A DNA stretch of 57,364 nucleotides from Hyphomicrobiales bacterium (GTDB lineage Bacteria > Pseudomonadota > Alphaproteobacteria > Rhizobiales > Rhizobiaceae): the NCBI GenBank assembly GCA_900469965.1, contig UBZP01000023.1, positions 1 through 57,364 of the forward strand. The letters run 5' to 3'. The notes beneath the pieces were generated by a model that was given only the letters and a program-made list of their open reading frames with translations, searched no databases and was not told the DNA's origin. Positions 11,444-19,913 of the stretch are shown piece after piece (position 1 is the first letter of the stretch; each line of letters opens with the position of its first letter). The position numbers and the translations under genes were made by a program.

Positions 11444-12265
11444 ATGCCGCCTGTCGCCGACCTCATGCTGTTTGCAGCGGCGATCGCGGCCGCCGGCGTC
11501 GTGTCCGGACTGCTGGCCGGCATCTTCGGCATCGGCGGCGGCGCCATCCTCGTTCCGGTCTTCTACCAGGTGTTCGGCCATCTCGACGTGCCGGAGGCGG
11601 TGCGCATGCACCTGTCCGTCGGCACCTCGATCGCCATCATCGTGCCGACCTCGCTGCGGTCGTTCACTGCGCACAGGAAGCGCGGCGCCGTCGACATGGA
11701 GCTCCTGAAGGGCTGGATCGTGGCCCTGCCGGCCGGCGCCATCCTCGCCTCGGTGATCGCCGCCTATATCTCCTCGGAAGGGCTGCGGCTGATCTTCGTC
11801 GTTATCGCCATCCTGTTCGCGCTGCGCATGCTGCTCGACCAGCCGCACTGGCGGCTCGGCAGCGAACTGCCGAAGAACCCCTGGCGCTGGATCGCCGGCG
11901 TCGTCATCGGCACGCTGTCGGGGCTGATGGGCATCGGCGGCGGGGTGCTGAACAACACCTACATGACGCTCTACGGCCGGCCGATCCACCAGGCGGTGGC
12001 GACGTCCTCCGGCGTCGGCGTGCTGATCTCGATCCCGGGCATCTTCGGCTACATCTGGGCCGGCTGGGGCGATCCCGGCCTGCCGCCGTTCTCCACCGGC
12101 TTCATCAACTGGATCGCCGTGGCGCTGATCATCCCGATCGCGCTGGTGGTCACGCCCTATGGCGTGCGCATCGCGCATGCGCTGAGCAAGCGGCACCTGG
12201 AGATCGCCTTCGGACTGTTCCTGCTCTTCGTGGGCGCGCGTTTCCTCTACAGCATCTACGGCTGA
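11444..12265 (+). CDS. TauE/SafE family sulfite exporter-like permease
   Basis: A 273-residue polytopic inner-membrane protein of the TauE/SafE family (old DUF81), implicated in export of sulfite, sulfoacetate and other organosulfur anions. About eight hydrophobic segments are visible. The two internal-repeat signatures are GLLAGIFGIGGGAILVPVF near residue 21 and GTLSGLMGIGGGVLNNTYM near residue 157, as expected of the duplicated fold. CAGGAG lies about seven bases before the ATG. No sulfur-metabolism gene is adjacent, so the substrate cannot be inferred from context. Confidence 0.93.
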   Translation: MPPVADLMLFAAAIAAAGVVSGLLAGIFGIGGGAILVPVFYQVFGHLDVPEAVRMHLSVGTSIAIIVPTSLRSFTAHRKRGAVDMELLKGWIVALPAGAILASVIAAYISSEGLRLIFVVIAILFALRMLLDQPHWRLGSELPKNPWRWIAGVVIGTLSGLMGIGGGVLNNTYMTLYGRPIHQAVATSSGVGVLISIPGIFGYIWAGWGDPGLPPFSTGFINWIAVALIIPIALVVTPYGVRIAHALSKRHLEIAFGLFLLFVGARFLYSIYG

Positions 12266-12403
12266 TAGGATATTTTTTCACCGGCGGGGATGAAAACCGG
12301 GCCTCGCCATCCCATATTGCCGCGGCATCCGCTTTGGGAGGGGCGATGCAGCCCGGCGCCCGCCGGCATACCCTCCGCCTCCCATCATGACGGTCCTACC
12401 TCC

Positions 12404-13330
12404 ATGGCGCCCATCGTTCGCATCGAAAACCTGACGAAAAACTACGCCAGCGGCTTCCAGGCGCTCAAGGGCGTCAGCCTCGACATCGAGGAAGGCGAGA
12501 TCCTGGCCCTGCTCGGGCCGAACGGTGCGGGCAAGACGACGATGATCTCAATCGTCTGCGGCATCGTCACGCCGTCCTCCGGCCGGGTGACGGTCGCGGG
12601 CCACGACGTGGTGAAGGACTTCCGCCGGACCCGCGAGATCATCGGGCTGGTGCCGCAGGAGCTGACGCTCGACGCCTTCGAGACGGTCTTCAACACAGTC
12701 GCCTTCTCGCGCGGCCTGCACGGACGGAAGCCGGATCCGGCGCTGATCGAGAAGATCCTGCGCGAGCTGTCGCTGTGGGACAAGAAGGACACGGTGCTGC
12801 GCCATCTTTCCGGCGGCATGCGCCGGCGCGTGCTGATCGCCAAGGCGCTGTCCTACGAGCCCAAGGTGCTGTTCCTCGACGAGCCGACGGCGGGCGTCGA
12901 CGTGACGCTGCGCAAGGAGATGTGGCAGCTCGTGGAGCGACTGCGGGCGACCGGCGTCACCATCATCCTGACGACGCACTACATCGAGGAGGCCGAGGAG
13001 ATCGCCGACCGGATCGGCGTCATCAACCGCGGCGAGATCCTGCTGGTCGAGGACAAGGCGGAGCTGATGAAGAAGCTCGGCCGCAAGCAGCTGACCGTCG
13101 AACTTTCCGAGCCGCTGTCGGCGGTGCCCGACGCGCTTTCCGCCTACAGCCTGCGGCTCGGCGAGGGCGGCCAGTCGCTCGTCTACGACTACGACACGGC
13201 GGGCGAGCGGACAGGCATCACCGGCCTGCTTTCGGCACTGGCGGAGCAGGGGCTGCGGCTCAAGGACGTCTCCACCGAGCAGAGCTCGCTGGAGGACATC
13301 TTCGTCGAACTGGTCGGAGAAGCGAAATGA
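12404..13330 (+). CDS. ABC-2 exporter ATP-binding protein, YadG type
   Basis: A 308-residue ATPase of an ABC-2 exporter. Walker A GPNGAGKT is near residue 37, the signature LSGGMRRR near residue 135, and Walker [11 protein letters not shown] is followed by [16 protein letters not shown]. The sequence is close in pattern to E. coli YadG, and the permease behind it matches YadH, so this is an exporter of unknown substrate. NodI-type ATPases are related. I chose ATG 12404, where homology to the family begins; no clear Shine-Dalgarno sequence is visible, and the open frame further upstream encodes unlikely sequence. The stop overlaps the start of the permease gene (ATGA), indicating translational coupling. 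Confidence 0.92.
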   Translation: MAPIVRIENLTKNYASGFQALKGVSLDIEEGEILALLGPNGAGKTTMISIVCGIVTPSSGRVTVAGHDVVKDFRRTREIIGLVPQELTLDAFETVFNTVAFSRGLHGRKPDPALIEKILRELSLWDKKDTVLRHLSGGMRRRVLIAKALSYEPKVLFLDEPTAGVDVTLRKEMWQLVERLRATGVTIILTTHYIEEAEEIADRIGVINRGEILLVEDKAELMKKLGRKQLTVELSEPLSAVPDALSAYSLRLGEGGQSLVYDYDTAGERTGITGLLSALAEQGLRLKDVSTEQSSLEDIFVELVGEAK

Positions 13331-14088
13331 ACATTGAGGCCATCAAGTCGATCTACGCCTTCGAGATGGCGCGCACGCGCCGCACGCTGATGCAGAGCGT
13401 CGTCTCGCCGGTCGTCTCCACCTCGCTCTATTTCATCGTCTTCGGGGCGGCGATCGGCTCGCGCGTGCAGGAGATCGACGGCGTGCCCTACGGCGCCTTC
13501 ATCGCGCCGGGGCTGATCATGCTGACGCTGCTGAACCAGTGCATCGGCAACGGCTCCTTCGGCATCTACTTCCCCAAGTTCACCGGCACCATCTACGAGA
13601 TCCTGTCGGCGCCGATCTCGACGGTGGAGATCGTCATCGGCTATGTCGGCGCGGCCGCGACCAAGGGGCTGATCATCGGCACCATCATCCTGGCCACCGC
13701 ATCGCTGTTCGTCGACATCACCATCGCCCATCCGGTCATGATGGTCCTGTTCTTCGTGCTGACGGCGGTCAGCTTCAGCCTGTTTGGCTTCATGATCGGC
13801 ATCTGGGCGAAGGACTTCGAGCAGCTCAACATCATCCCGATGCTGGTCGTCCCGCCTCTCGTCTTCCTCGGCGGCAGCTTCTATTCGATCGACATGCTGC
13901 CGCCCTTCTGGCAGGCCGTCAGCCACTTCAACCCGGTCCTCTATCTCGTCTCCGGCTTCCGCTGGAGCTTCTTCGAGATCGCCGACGTCAATCCCTGGAT
14001 CAGCCTGGCGATCGTCGTGGCCTTCCTGGCCGCCTGCCTCAGTGTCACCGCCTGGATCTTCCGGACCGGATACAAGCTCAAGAACTGA
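13327..14088 (+). CDS. ABC-2 exporter permease, YadH type
   Basis: A 253-residue ABC-2 membrane subunit with about six membrane segments. The C-terminal half has the family pattern [20 protein letters not shown] followed by [17 protein letters not shown]. It starts inside the stop of the ATPase gene (ATGA overlap), so the two subunits are made from one transcript. The complex should export an unknown compound through the inner membrane. A perfect 14-bp inverted repeat begins 32 bp after the stop and may end the transcript. Confidence 0.92.
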   Translation: MNIEAIKSIYAFEMARTRRTLMQSVVSPVVSTSLYFIVFGAAIGSRVQEIDGVPYGAFIAPGLIMLTLLNQCIGNGSFGIYFPKFTGTIYEILSAPISTVEIVIGYVGAAATKGLIIGTIILATASLFVDITIAHPVMMVLFFVLTAVSFSLFGFMIGIWAKDFEQLNIIPMLVVPPLVFLGGSFYSIDMLPPFWQAVSHFNPVLYLVSGFRWSFFEIADVNPWISLAIVVAFLAACLSVTAWIFRTGYKLKN

Positions 14089-14119
14089 CGGAAGCTTTTC
14101 GCTTTTTCCATCTCTGGTT

Positions 14120-14158
14120 GCATGCGCTTATGCCCGTTCTGCGAGCATAAGCGCATGC
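14120..14158. repeat. 14-bp perfect inverted repeat after the ABC exporter operon
   Basis: GCATGCGCTTATGC at 14120-14133 and GCATAAGCGCATGC at 14145-14158 are exact complements with an 11-nt loop. No T run follows on the plus strand, so it is either a Rho-assisted 3' end hairpin or a binding site. The stem is longer than usual terminator stems in this window. Confidence 0.6.
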
Positions 14159-14272
14159 GCGCCGTCGGCCGAAGCGGCGGGAACATGTGACCACGCTAAA
14201 AAGATGATGATTTCAGCGACATACGCGAAGGCGTTTGCGCAGCCTTAATCGAATGTCAACGCCTTGGGTCTA

Positions 14273-14328
14273 GACATATGGTGCAATCGAGTGCCCGCTA
14301 CGGTAACATGAGTGTTGCCGCATATGTC
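14273..14328 (+). promoter_or_regulatory. Nested inverted repeats in the leader of the double-PAS receptor
   Basis: GACATATG at 14273-14280 is the exact complement of CATATGTC at 14321-14328. Between them, 14301-14320 forms its own hairpin (CGGTAACA, loop TGAG, TGTTGCCG, with one G-U wobble), directly abutting the outer right arm. This gives a branched fold ending 38 nt before the start codon. It matches no riboswitch class I know. Confidence 0.45.
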
Positions 14329-14366
14329 CCTGTCCTGCATCTCCCCCTCATTACTGGAGCATAGCA

Positions 14367-16058
14367 ATGTCGTTGCTTACGCGTGGCCGCGGTGCCGACG
14401 CTCGGGCCATCCTGAGCGCCATGGACCGGTCGCAGGCCATCATCGAATTCGATATGAACGGAAAGATCCTCACGGCCAACGAGAACTTCTGCCAGGCCCT
14501 GGGGTACGACCTTTCCGAGATCGTCGGACAGCACCACAGCCTGTTCGTGGATCCGCAGTTTGCCGCCAGCGCGGAGTATCGCGCCTTCTGGGAACGGCTC
14601 GGGCGCGGCGAATTCGACCGCCAGCAGTACCGCCGGCTCGGCAAGGGCGGGCGCGAGGTCTGGATCGAGGCGTCCTACAATCCGGTCTTCCGCGGCCGCA
14701 CGCCCTACAAGGTCGTCAAGTTCGCGACCGACATCACCGCGTCGAAGCTGAAGAGCGCCGAGGATGCCGGCAAGCTGGACGCCATCTCCCGCGCCCAGGC
14801 GACGATCGAATTTTCACTCGACGGGCGGATCCTCACCGCAAACCAGAATTTCCTCGCAGCACTCGGCTATCGCCTCGAGGAGATCGTCGGCGGCCATCAT
14901 TCGATGTTCTGCGACCCGGATCACGTCGCAAGCCCGGCCTATGCGGCGATGTGGCAGAAGCTCGGCGCGGGCGAATTCGTGGCCGACGAGTTCATGCGCC
15001 TCGGCAAGGGGGGCCGGAAGGTCTACATCCAGGCCTCCTACAACCCGATCTTCGACATGAACGGCAAGGTGTTCAAGGTCGTGAAGTTCGCGACCGACGT
15101 CAGTGAACGCGTCCGCGCCGTCAACGAGCTCGGCGACGGCCTCCGGGAACTGGCCGAGGGCAACCTGGCGCAGACGCTGGAGACGCCGTTCATTCCGTCG
15201 CTCGACAAGCTGCGCCGGGACTTCAACGGTTCGATCGGCAGGCTGCGCACGGCGGTCCAGGCGATCACCGACAATGCCGGCGTCATCGCGTCGGGTTCGC
15301 AGGAGATCCGCATGACGTCGGAGGGCCTGTCGCGCCAGCTGGAGCAGCAGGCGGCCGCCGTCGAGGAGACGGCCTCCGCCGTCAACGAGATCACGGTGAC
15401 GGTGAACGAGACCGCGACCCGCGCCAACGAGGCCGGCACGCTCGTCGCCGACGCCAAGGCCAGTGCCGACCGGTCGGGCGAGGTGGTGCGCCGGACGGTC
15501 GAGGCGATGTCGAAGATCGAGGCGTCGTCCGCCCAGATTGCCGGCATCATCGGCGTCATCGACGTCATCGCCTTCCAGACCAACCTGCTCGCGCTCAATG
15601 CCGGCGTGGAAGCGGCGCGCGCCGGCGATGCCGGCAAGGGTTTTGCGGTCGTCGCGCAGGAGGTCCGCGACCTCGCCCAGCGCGCCGCGAACTCGGCCAA
15701 GGAGATCAAGTCGCTGATCGGCGTGTCGGAGCAGCACGTCCGCGACGGCGTCGGTCTCGTCGGCCAGGCGGGCGAGGCGCTGGAGCGGATCGCCGACCAG
15801 GTGACGCGCGTGCACGAGAACGTCGGCGCCATCGTGCAGGCGAGCCGCGAGCAGTCGCTGAGCCTGCAGCAGATCAACGAGGCCGTGGCCGCGATCGACC
15901 AGGGCACCCAGCGCAATGCCTCGATGGTCGAGGAATCGGCGACCGCCAGCAAGGGGCTGGCCGACGAGGCGGAAGCGCTCTTCGGACTGGTCAGCCAGTT
16001 CAGGACCGCCAACACGTTTGCCGAACAGGGTGCGGCTGCGCAACGCAAGGTCGCCTGA
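14367..16058 (+). CDS. Soluble methyl-accepting chemotaxis protein with two PAS domains
   Basis: A 563-residue receptor with no membrane segment. PAS 1 covers about residues 20-125 and PAS 2 about 140-245; they resemble each other closely ([17 protein letters not shown] and [16 protein letters not shown]), pointing to an internal duplication. A HAMP-like linker and the signalling domain follow. The hairpin tip reads [20 protein letters not shown], with Val where the other two receptors in this window have Glu. PAS domains of this kind may bind heme, flavin or small molecules; the cofactor cannot be read from the sequence. GGAG lies seven bases before the ATG. No che genes are nearby. Confidence 0.93.
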   Translation: MSLLTRGRGADARAILSAMDRSQAIIEFDMNGKILTANENFCQALGYDLSEIVGQHHSLFVDPQFAASAEYRAFWERLGRGEFDRQQYRRLGKGGREVWIEASYNPVFRGRTPYKVVKFATDITASKLKSAEDAGKLDAISRAQATIEFSLDGRILTANQNFLAALGYRLEEIVGGHHSMFCDPDHVASPAYAAMWQKLGAGEFVADEFMRLGKGGRKVYIQASYNPIFDMNGKVFKVVKFATDVSERVRAVNELGDGLRELAEGNLAQTLETPFIPSLDKLRRDFNGSIGRLRTAVQAITDNAGVIASGSQEIRMTSEGLSRQLEQQAAAVEETASAVNEITVTVNETATRANEAGTLVADAKASADRSGEVVRRTVEAMSKIEASSAQIAGIIGVIDVIAFQTNLLALNAGVEAARAGDAGKGFAVVAQEVRDLAQRAANSAKEIKSLIGVSEQHVRDGVGLVGQAGEALERIADQVTRVHENVGAIVQASREQSLSLQQINEAVAAIDQGTQRNASMVEESATASKGLADEAEALFGLVSQFRTANTFAEQGAAAQRKVA

Positions 16059-16131
16059 CGATCGCGCCCGTCGGGCCGAAATACCTTTGCCGGCAGGTCC
16101 CGGGGAGCCGATCGCTTCCCGGAAATCTCCG

Positions 16132-16830
16132 TCAGTCGCGCAGGCGCAGTTCGTCGCCGCGGATCTCGATCGAGCCGAGCGTGCCGAGGAAACTCATGCC
16201 GAGCAGGCTCTGGTCCAGTTTTCCGGGGCCGGCGACCATGGCGCGAACGTCGCGCCGAAAGATCGGGCCGACGGCGAGGCTGACGAGGCGGACGGGCGCG
16301 GCCACCGCCGTGCCGTTGGCGGTCGACACCATCAGGCTGAAATCGAGCGTCTCCGGCTGCAGCCCGAGACGCTCGGCATCGCCGTAGGACAGCACCACCG
16401 TGCTGGCGCCGGTGTCGACCAGCATGCTTGCGCTTTTGCCGTTGATCCGGGCGTCGACCTGGAAGTGGCCGTGGTCCATCTTGTGCAGCACCAGGATCTG
16501 CTCGCCGGCGGGTCCGGTCGTCACCACGGCCCGGCCCGGCACCAGGCCGGCGCTCACGCGTTCGGCGACGGATTTCAGGTCGTCGCGATAGACGTAGCCC
16601 GCGACGAAGACGAGCATGATCAGGAGCCACAAGGCGGCGTTGCGCAGCGTCTCGCTCATGCGCCCTCGGGTCGCCACGAAGCCGGTCGCCAGCAGCGCGG
16701 CGAGGGCGGTAAGCTGGATCATCCGGCTGAAATCGTCATTGCCGAGACCGAAGGTGCGGCCGTCCTGATGGTTCCAGAGCAGCATCGCCAGGCCGAAACC
16801 GAGCACACCGAGAAGAATCCAAAACCTCAT
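16132..16830 (-). CDS. Membrane-anchored clan AA aspartic protease (TIGR02281 type)
   Basis: A 232-residue retropepsin-like protein. Three hydrophobic segments occupy the first 90 residues, followed by a single protease domain with the catalytic motif MLVDTGASTVVLS and a C-terminal hydrophobic-hydrophobic-Gly pattern (SLLGMSFLGTLGSIEI). Such proteins act as dimers, since each chain brings one catalytic Asp. The substrate is unknown. The start overlaps the stop of the DUF1289 gene (ATGA), a pairing common in Rhizobiales. It converges with the double-PAS receptor gene. Confidence 0.88.
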   Translation of the reverse strand: MRFWILLGVLGFGLAMLLWNHQDGRTFGLGNDDFSRMIQLTALAALLATGFVATRGRMSETLRNAALWLLIMLVFVAGYVYRDDLKSVAERVSAGLVPGRAVVTTGPAGEQILVLHKMDHGHFQVDARINGKSASMLVDTGASTVVLSYGDAERLGLQPETLDFSLMVSTANGTAVAAPVRLVSLAVGPIFRRDVRAMVAGPGKLDQSLLGMSFLGTLGSIEIRGDELRLRD

Positions 16831-17048
16831 GCTTCGCCGCGCTCCCGCGCCATGCGTGCCCGGCGGGTTTCCCGCCGCGGCCTGCGCTCGATCGTCGACA
16901 GCCGCTCCGGCAGGATCGCCATCAGCGCGCGTCGTTCTTCCGGGCTGTACTGGACCCAGGCGCCGATTTCCTGACGCGTGCGGCCGCAGCCGAAGCAGTA
17001 GCCGGTGACGTCGTCGATCGAACAGACGAGAATGCAGGGCGATTCCAT
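16827..17048 (-). CDS. DUF1289 family small Cys-rich protein
   Basis: A 73-residue protein with the DUF1289 pattern CILVCSIDD...GYCFGCGRTRQEIGAW and then YSPEERRALM. Four conserved Cys probably bind a metal ion. The tail is Arg-rich. Function is unknown. It is the first gene of a two-gene unit with the aspartic protease, and its stop overlaps that start. Confidence 0.88.
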   Translation of the reverse strand: MESPCILVCSIDDVTGYCFGCGRTRQEIGAWVQYSPEERRALMAILPERLSTIERRPRRETRRARMARERGEA

Positions 17049-17086
17049 CGTGGTTCCCGGTTACTCCTGAGACCAATATCGGAAGC

Positions 17087-17869
17087 TCAAAGGGCGAGCG
17101 CAAGGGCGCCGAGGGCGGCGATCTCCGCCAGCTGCTCGCTCGCCCCGATCGTATCGCCCGTATGCCCGCCGATCTTGTCGCGGACGATATCGGTGAAGGC
17201 GAAGACCGCGGCACAGACGGCGAGCGCCACCGAGGCGATGCCCAGGAGCGAGACGCCCGGCAGCAGGAACAGGATGGCGAGCGTCGCCCCGGAGGCGAGC
17301 GCGACCTGGACGGCGGCGGTTTCCGGCGTGCCGGCGGTCGCGGCGACCCCGTCGCGCTTTGCCGCTGGCAGCGTGTCCCAGTGCCAGACCATCGCCGCCC
17401 GGCTGCAGGCGGCGACGGCGAGCAGCGCAAGGGCGGCCGATACCGGCGACAGCGAGGGCATGATCGCAGCCAGCGCAGAGGCGCGCAGGCCGAAGGAGAA
17501 GATCAGGGCGGCGACGCCGTAGGAGCCGACGCGGCTGTCCTTCATGATCGCAAGCGCGCTCTCCCTGTCGCGGCCGCCGCCGAGGCCGTCGGCGGCATCG
17601 GACAGGCCGTCCTCGTGCAGCGCCCCGGTGAGCAGGGTCTGCACGGCGAGGACGACGAAGGCGCAGAACAGCGGCGCGGTGTCCAGCATCCGCAGCATGC
17701 CGAGCAGGACCGCCGCCGGCAGGACGATCAGGACGGCGGCGACCGGAAAGGCGCGGACGGTGGCCGACAGGCGGCCGTCATGGCCGGCGAAGTGGCGCTG
17801 CGGCACGCGGATGCGGGAGAGGAAGGCCACGGAGCGGGCCACGTCGTCGATATAGTCGCGGATGTCCAC
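17087..17869 (-). CDS. cobS: CobS, adenosylcobinamide-GDP ribazoletransferase
   Basis: CobS joins adenosylcobinamide-GDP to alpha-ribazole (or its phosphate), the last assembly step of cobalamin, at the inner membrane. The 260-residue protein has about six hydrophobic segments and the family motifs GALHEDGLSDAADGLGGG, where Asp-rich residues bind metal, KDSRVGSYGV, and DKIGGHTGDTIGA at the C-terminus. I chose GTG 17869 because GGGGAG precedes it and the family starts here (DIRDYIDDVARSVAFLSRI). It is divergent from cobT, whose product supplies the alpha-ribazole phosphate. Confidence 0.95.
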   Translation of the reverse strand: MDIRDYIDDVARSVAFLSRIRVPQRHFAGHDGRLSATVRAFPVAAVLIVLPAAVLLGMLRMLDTAPLFCAFVVLAVQTLLTGALHEDGLSDAADGLGGGRDRESALAIMKDSRVGSYGVAALIFSFGLRASALAAIMPSLSPVSAALALLAVAACSRAAMVWHWDTLPAAKRDGVAATAGTPETAAVQVALASGATLAILFLLPGVSLLGIASVALAVCAAVFAFTDIVRDKIGGHTGDTIGASEQLAEIAALGALALAL

Positions 17870-18228
17870 CTGCAGTCTCCCCGCCGCATTCCATGATGTC
17901 GCCCCGAAGTCGCGTCCACCGCGTCCGGCTGGCGGGCAGCATCCTAGAGGGTGCCGCTGCGATTCGGAACCGGTGCGACGGAGCCGCCGACGGCCGAATC
18001 GGTCGACGGATTCGGCTGACGGCGCCCGCCGGCCGGCCGCTATCCGGCGCTGTTTGAACCGGCGGGACGCCTTGCCGATTGACGATTGCAAACCCTAGCG
18101 CATTCGTCGCACCCGGCATGCCGAAACGGCGACAGGCACCGGCGCAAATACGGTTGTCGGATCCGCTGCCGATCTCTAAGAGGAGGCGACCGACCCTTCC
18201 ATGGAAGCAGAATACGAGGAATTCTCAA
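17870..18228. other. Divergent cobS-cobT intergenic region
   Basis: These 359 bp must carry both promoters. An 8-bp inverted repeat (GCCGAATC at 17993-18000, GATTCGGC at 18009-18016) lies near the middle. I looked on both strands for a cobalamin riboswitch B12 box (GCCACTG-like) and found none. Confidence 0.5.
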
Positions 18229-19245
18229 ATGAGTGCCAGCGGTTTGCCGTTCGATGATTTTCGTGAGTTGCTGCGCAACCTGCCGGGACCGGACTCGGCG
18301 GCGCTGGTGGCGGCGCGCGAGCGCGACGCCCAGCTGACGAAGCCCGCCGGCGCGCTCGGACGACTGGAGGAGATCGCCTTCTGGCTCGCCGCCTGGACCG
18401 GACGGCCGCCGGCCGTGACCCGTCCGCTGGTGGCGATCTTCGCCGGCAACCACGGCGTGACGAAGCAGGGCGTGACGCCCTTTCCGCCGTCCGTCACCGC
18501 CCAGATGGTGGAGAACTTCGCCGCCGGCGGCGCGGCCATCAACCAGATCTGCGTCACCCACGACCTCGGCCTGAAGGTGTTCGACCTGGCGCTCGACTAT
18601 CCGACCGGCGACATCACCGAGGAGGCGGCGCTTTCGGAGCGCGACTGCGCCGCCACCATGGCCTTCGGCATGGAGGCCGTTGCCGGCGGCACCGACCTGC
18701 TGTGCATCGGCGAGATGGGGATCGGCAACACCACGATCGCCGCCGCCATCAACCTCGCGCTCTACGGCGGCACGGCCGCCGAGTGGGTCGGGCCGGGCAC
18801 CGGCTCCGAGGGCGAGGTGCTGGCGCGCAAGGTCGCCGCGGTCGAGAAGGCCGTCGCCCTGCACAGGGACCATCTCTCCGATCCGCTCGAGGTGCTGCGC
18901 CGCCTCGGCGGTCGCGAGATCGCCGCCATGGCCGGCGCGATCCTCGCAGCCCGCATGCAGAAGGTGCCGGTGATCATCGACGGCTACGTCGCGACCTGCG
19001 CCGGCGCCGTGCTCAAGGCGGCGAACCCGGCCGCGCTCGACCACTGCCTGATCGGCCACGTCTCGGCCGAGCCCGGTCACATCCGCGCGGTCGAGAAGCT
19101 CGGCAAGACGCCGCTTCTGGCGCTCGGCATGCGGCTCGGGGAGGGCACCGGTGCCGCGCTCGCCGCCGGCGTCGTCAAGGCGGCGGCCGCCTGCCACAGC
19201 GGCATGGCGACCTTCGTTCAGGCCGGCGTCAGCAACAAGGCGTAG
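18229..19245 (+). CDS. cobT: CobT, nicotinate-nucleotide--dimethylbenzimidazole phosphoribosyltransferase
   Basis: CobT makes alpha-ribazole 5'-phosphate from nicotinate mononucleotide and 5,6-dimethylbenzimidazole, activating the lower ligand of cobalamin. The 338-residue length is typical. Visible motifs are KPAGALGRLEEIAFWLA, FAGNHGVTKQGVTPFP, GEMGIGNTTIAAA and RLGEGTGAALA, which holds the catalytic Glu. The ATG at 18229 has AGGAA about eight bases upstream. It is divergent from cobS, so the two lower-ligand genes share one promoter region. Confidence 0.97.
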   Translation: MSASGLPFDDFRELLRNLPGPDSAALVAARERDAQLTKPAGALGRLEEIAFWLAAWTGRPPAVTRPLVAIFAGNHGVTKQGVTPFPPSVTAQMVENFAAGGAAINQICVTHDLGLKVFDLALDYPTGDITEEAALSERDCAATMAFGMEAVAGGTDLLCIGEMGIGNTTIAAAINLALYGGTAAEWVGPGTGSEGEVLARKVAAVEKAVALHRDHLSDPLEVLRRLGGREIAAMAGAILAARMQKVPVIIDGYVATCAGAVLKAANPAALDHCLIGHVSAEPGHIRAVEKLGKTPLLALGMRLGEGTGAALAAGVVKAAAACHSGMATFVQAGVSNKA

Positions 19246-19293
19246 CGGCAGGCGGTCCGACCCGATCCGGTTCGCCCGGGCGTTGCGGACGGC

Positions 19294-19343
19294 GGCCGCA
19301 GGCCCGGCGCGCCGAAAGGCCCAGGCCGACGGCGCCTGCGGCC
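19294..19343. repeat. 10-bp inverted repeat downstream of cobT
   Basis: GGCCGCAGGC at 19294-19303 and GCCTGCGGCC at 19334-19343 pair perfectly across a 30-nt GC-rich spacer, followed by TTCATT. It could be the 3' end structure of the cobT transcript. The long spacer makes a simple Rho-independent terminator less likely. Confidence 0.45.
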
Positions 19344-19499
19344 TTCATTCCGCCATCGAGGCTTCCTAAGGGGCCGGACCGGAACCTGCCGCGGCGGGCG
19401 AGGCGGGCCGCGCGATGTAATTCATTGTTTGCTCTTTGCGGGCATGATGTGGACACTATGTGAGGGCGATGGCGCGAAAGCCGCCAGCGAGAGAAAACG

Positions 19500-19901
19500 A
19501 TGACCATGGCTGAAGGCAGGATCGACACGAGCCCGGTGAAGAAGCACAAGGGGCTCCGCCATCTGGCGGCGGCCGCGCGCTACTCGCTCGGCGGTGCCCG
19601 GCGGCTTCTCGGCGAGGCCGCCTTCCGCCACGAGCTTCTCGCCTTCGGCGCCGTCATGGTCGGCTTCGTCGCCACCGGCGCCAACCTCTTCCAGTATGTG
19701 GCGATGAGCATCCTGTTCCTGCTGATGATGGCCTTCGAGGCGATCAACACGGCGATCGAGGAGATCGTCGACCGGGTGTCGCCGGAAATCTCGGACATGG
19801 GCCGCAACGCCAAGGACCTCGGCTCGTTCGCCTGCTTCTGCCTGATCGTCGCCAACACCGTCTATGCGGCCTATGTGGTGATCTTCTCGCACTTCGTCTG
19901 A
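19500..19901 (+). CDS. dgkA: DgkA, diacylglycerol kinase
   Basis: A 133-residue prokaryotic DgkA, an integral membrane kinase that phosphorylates diacylglycerol released by osmoregulated glucan or lipid modification back to phosphatidic acid. Three membrane segments are visible. The active-site region [18 protein letters not shown] and the following [12 protein letters not shown] match the family, including the two catalytic Glu. Codons 1 and 3 are both ATG and either could start. The gene is convergent with the histidine kinase gene, 12 bp away. Confidence 0.95.
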   Translation: MTMAEGRIDTSPVKKHKGLRHLAAAARYSLGGARRLLGEAAFRHELLAFGAVMVGFVATGANLFQYVAMSILFLLMMAFEAINTAIEEIVDRVSPEISDMGRNAKDLGSFACFCLIVANTVYAAYVVIFSHFV

Positions 19902-19913
19902 CGGCGCTCGGCC

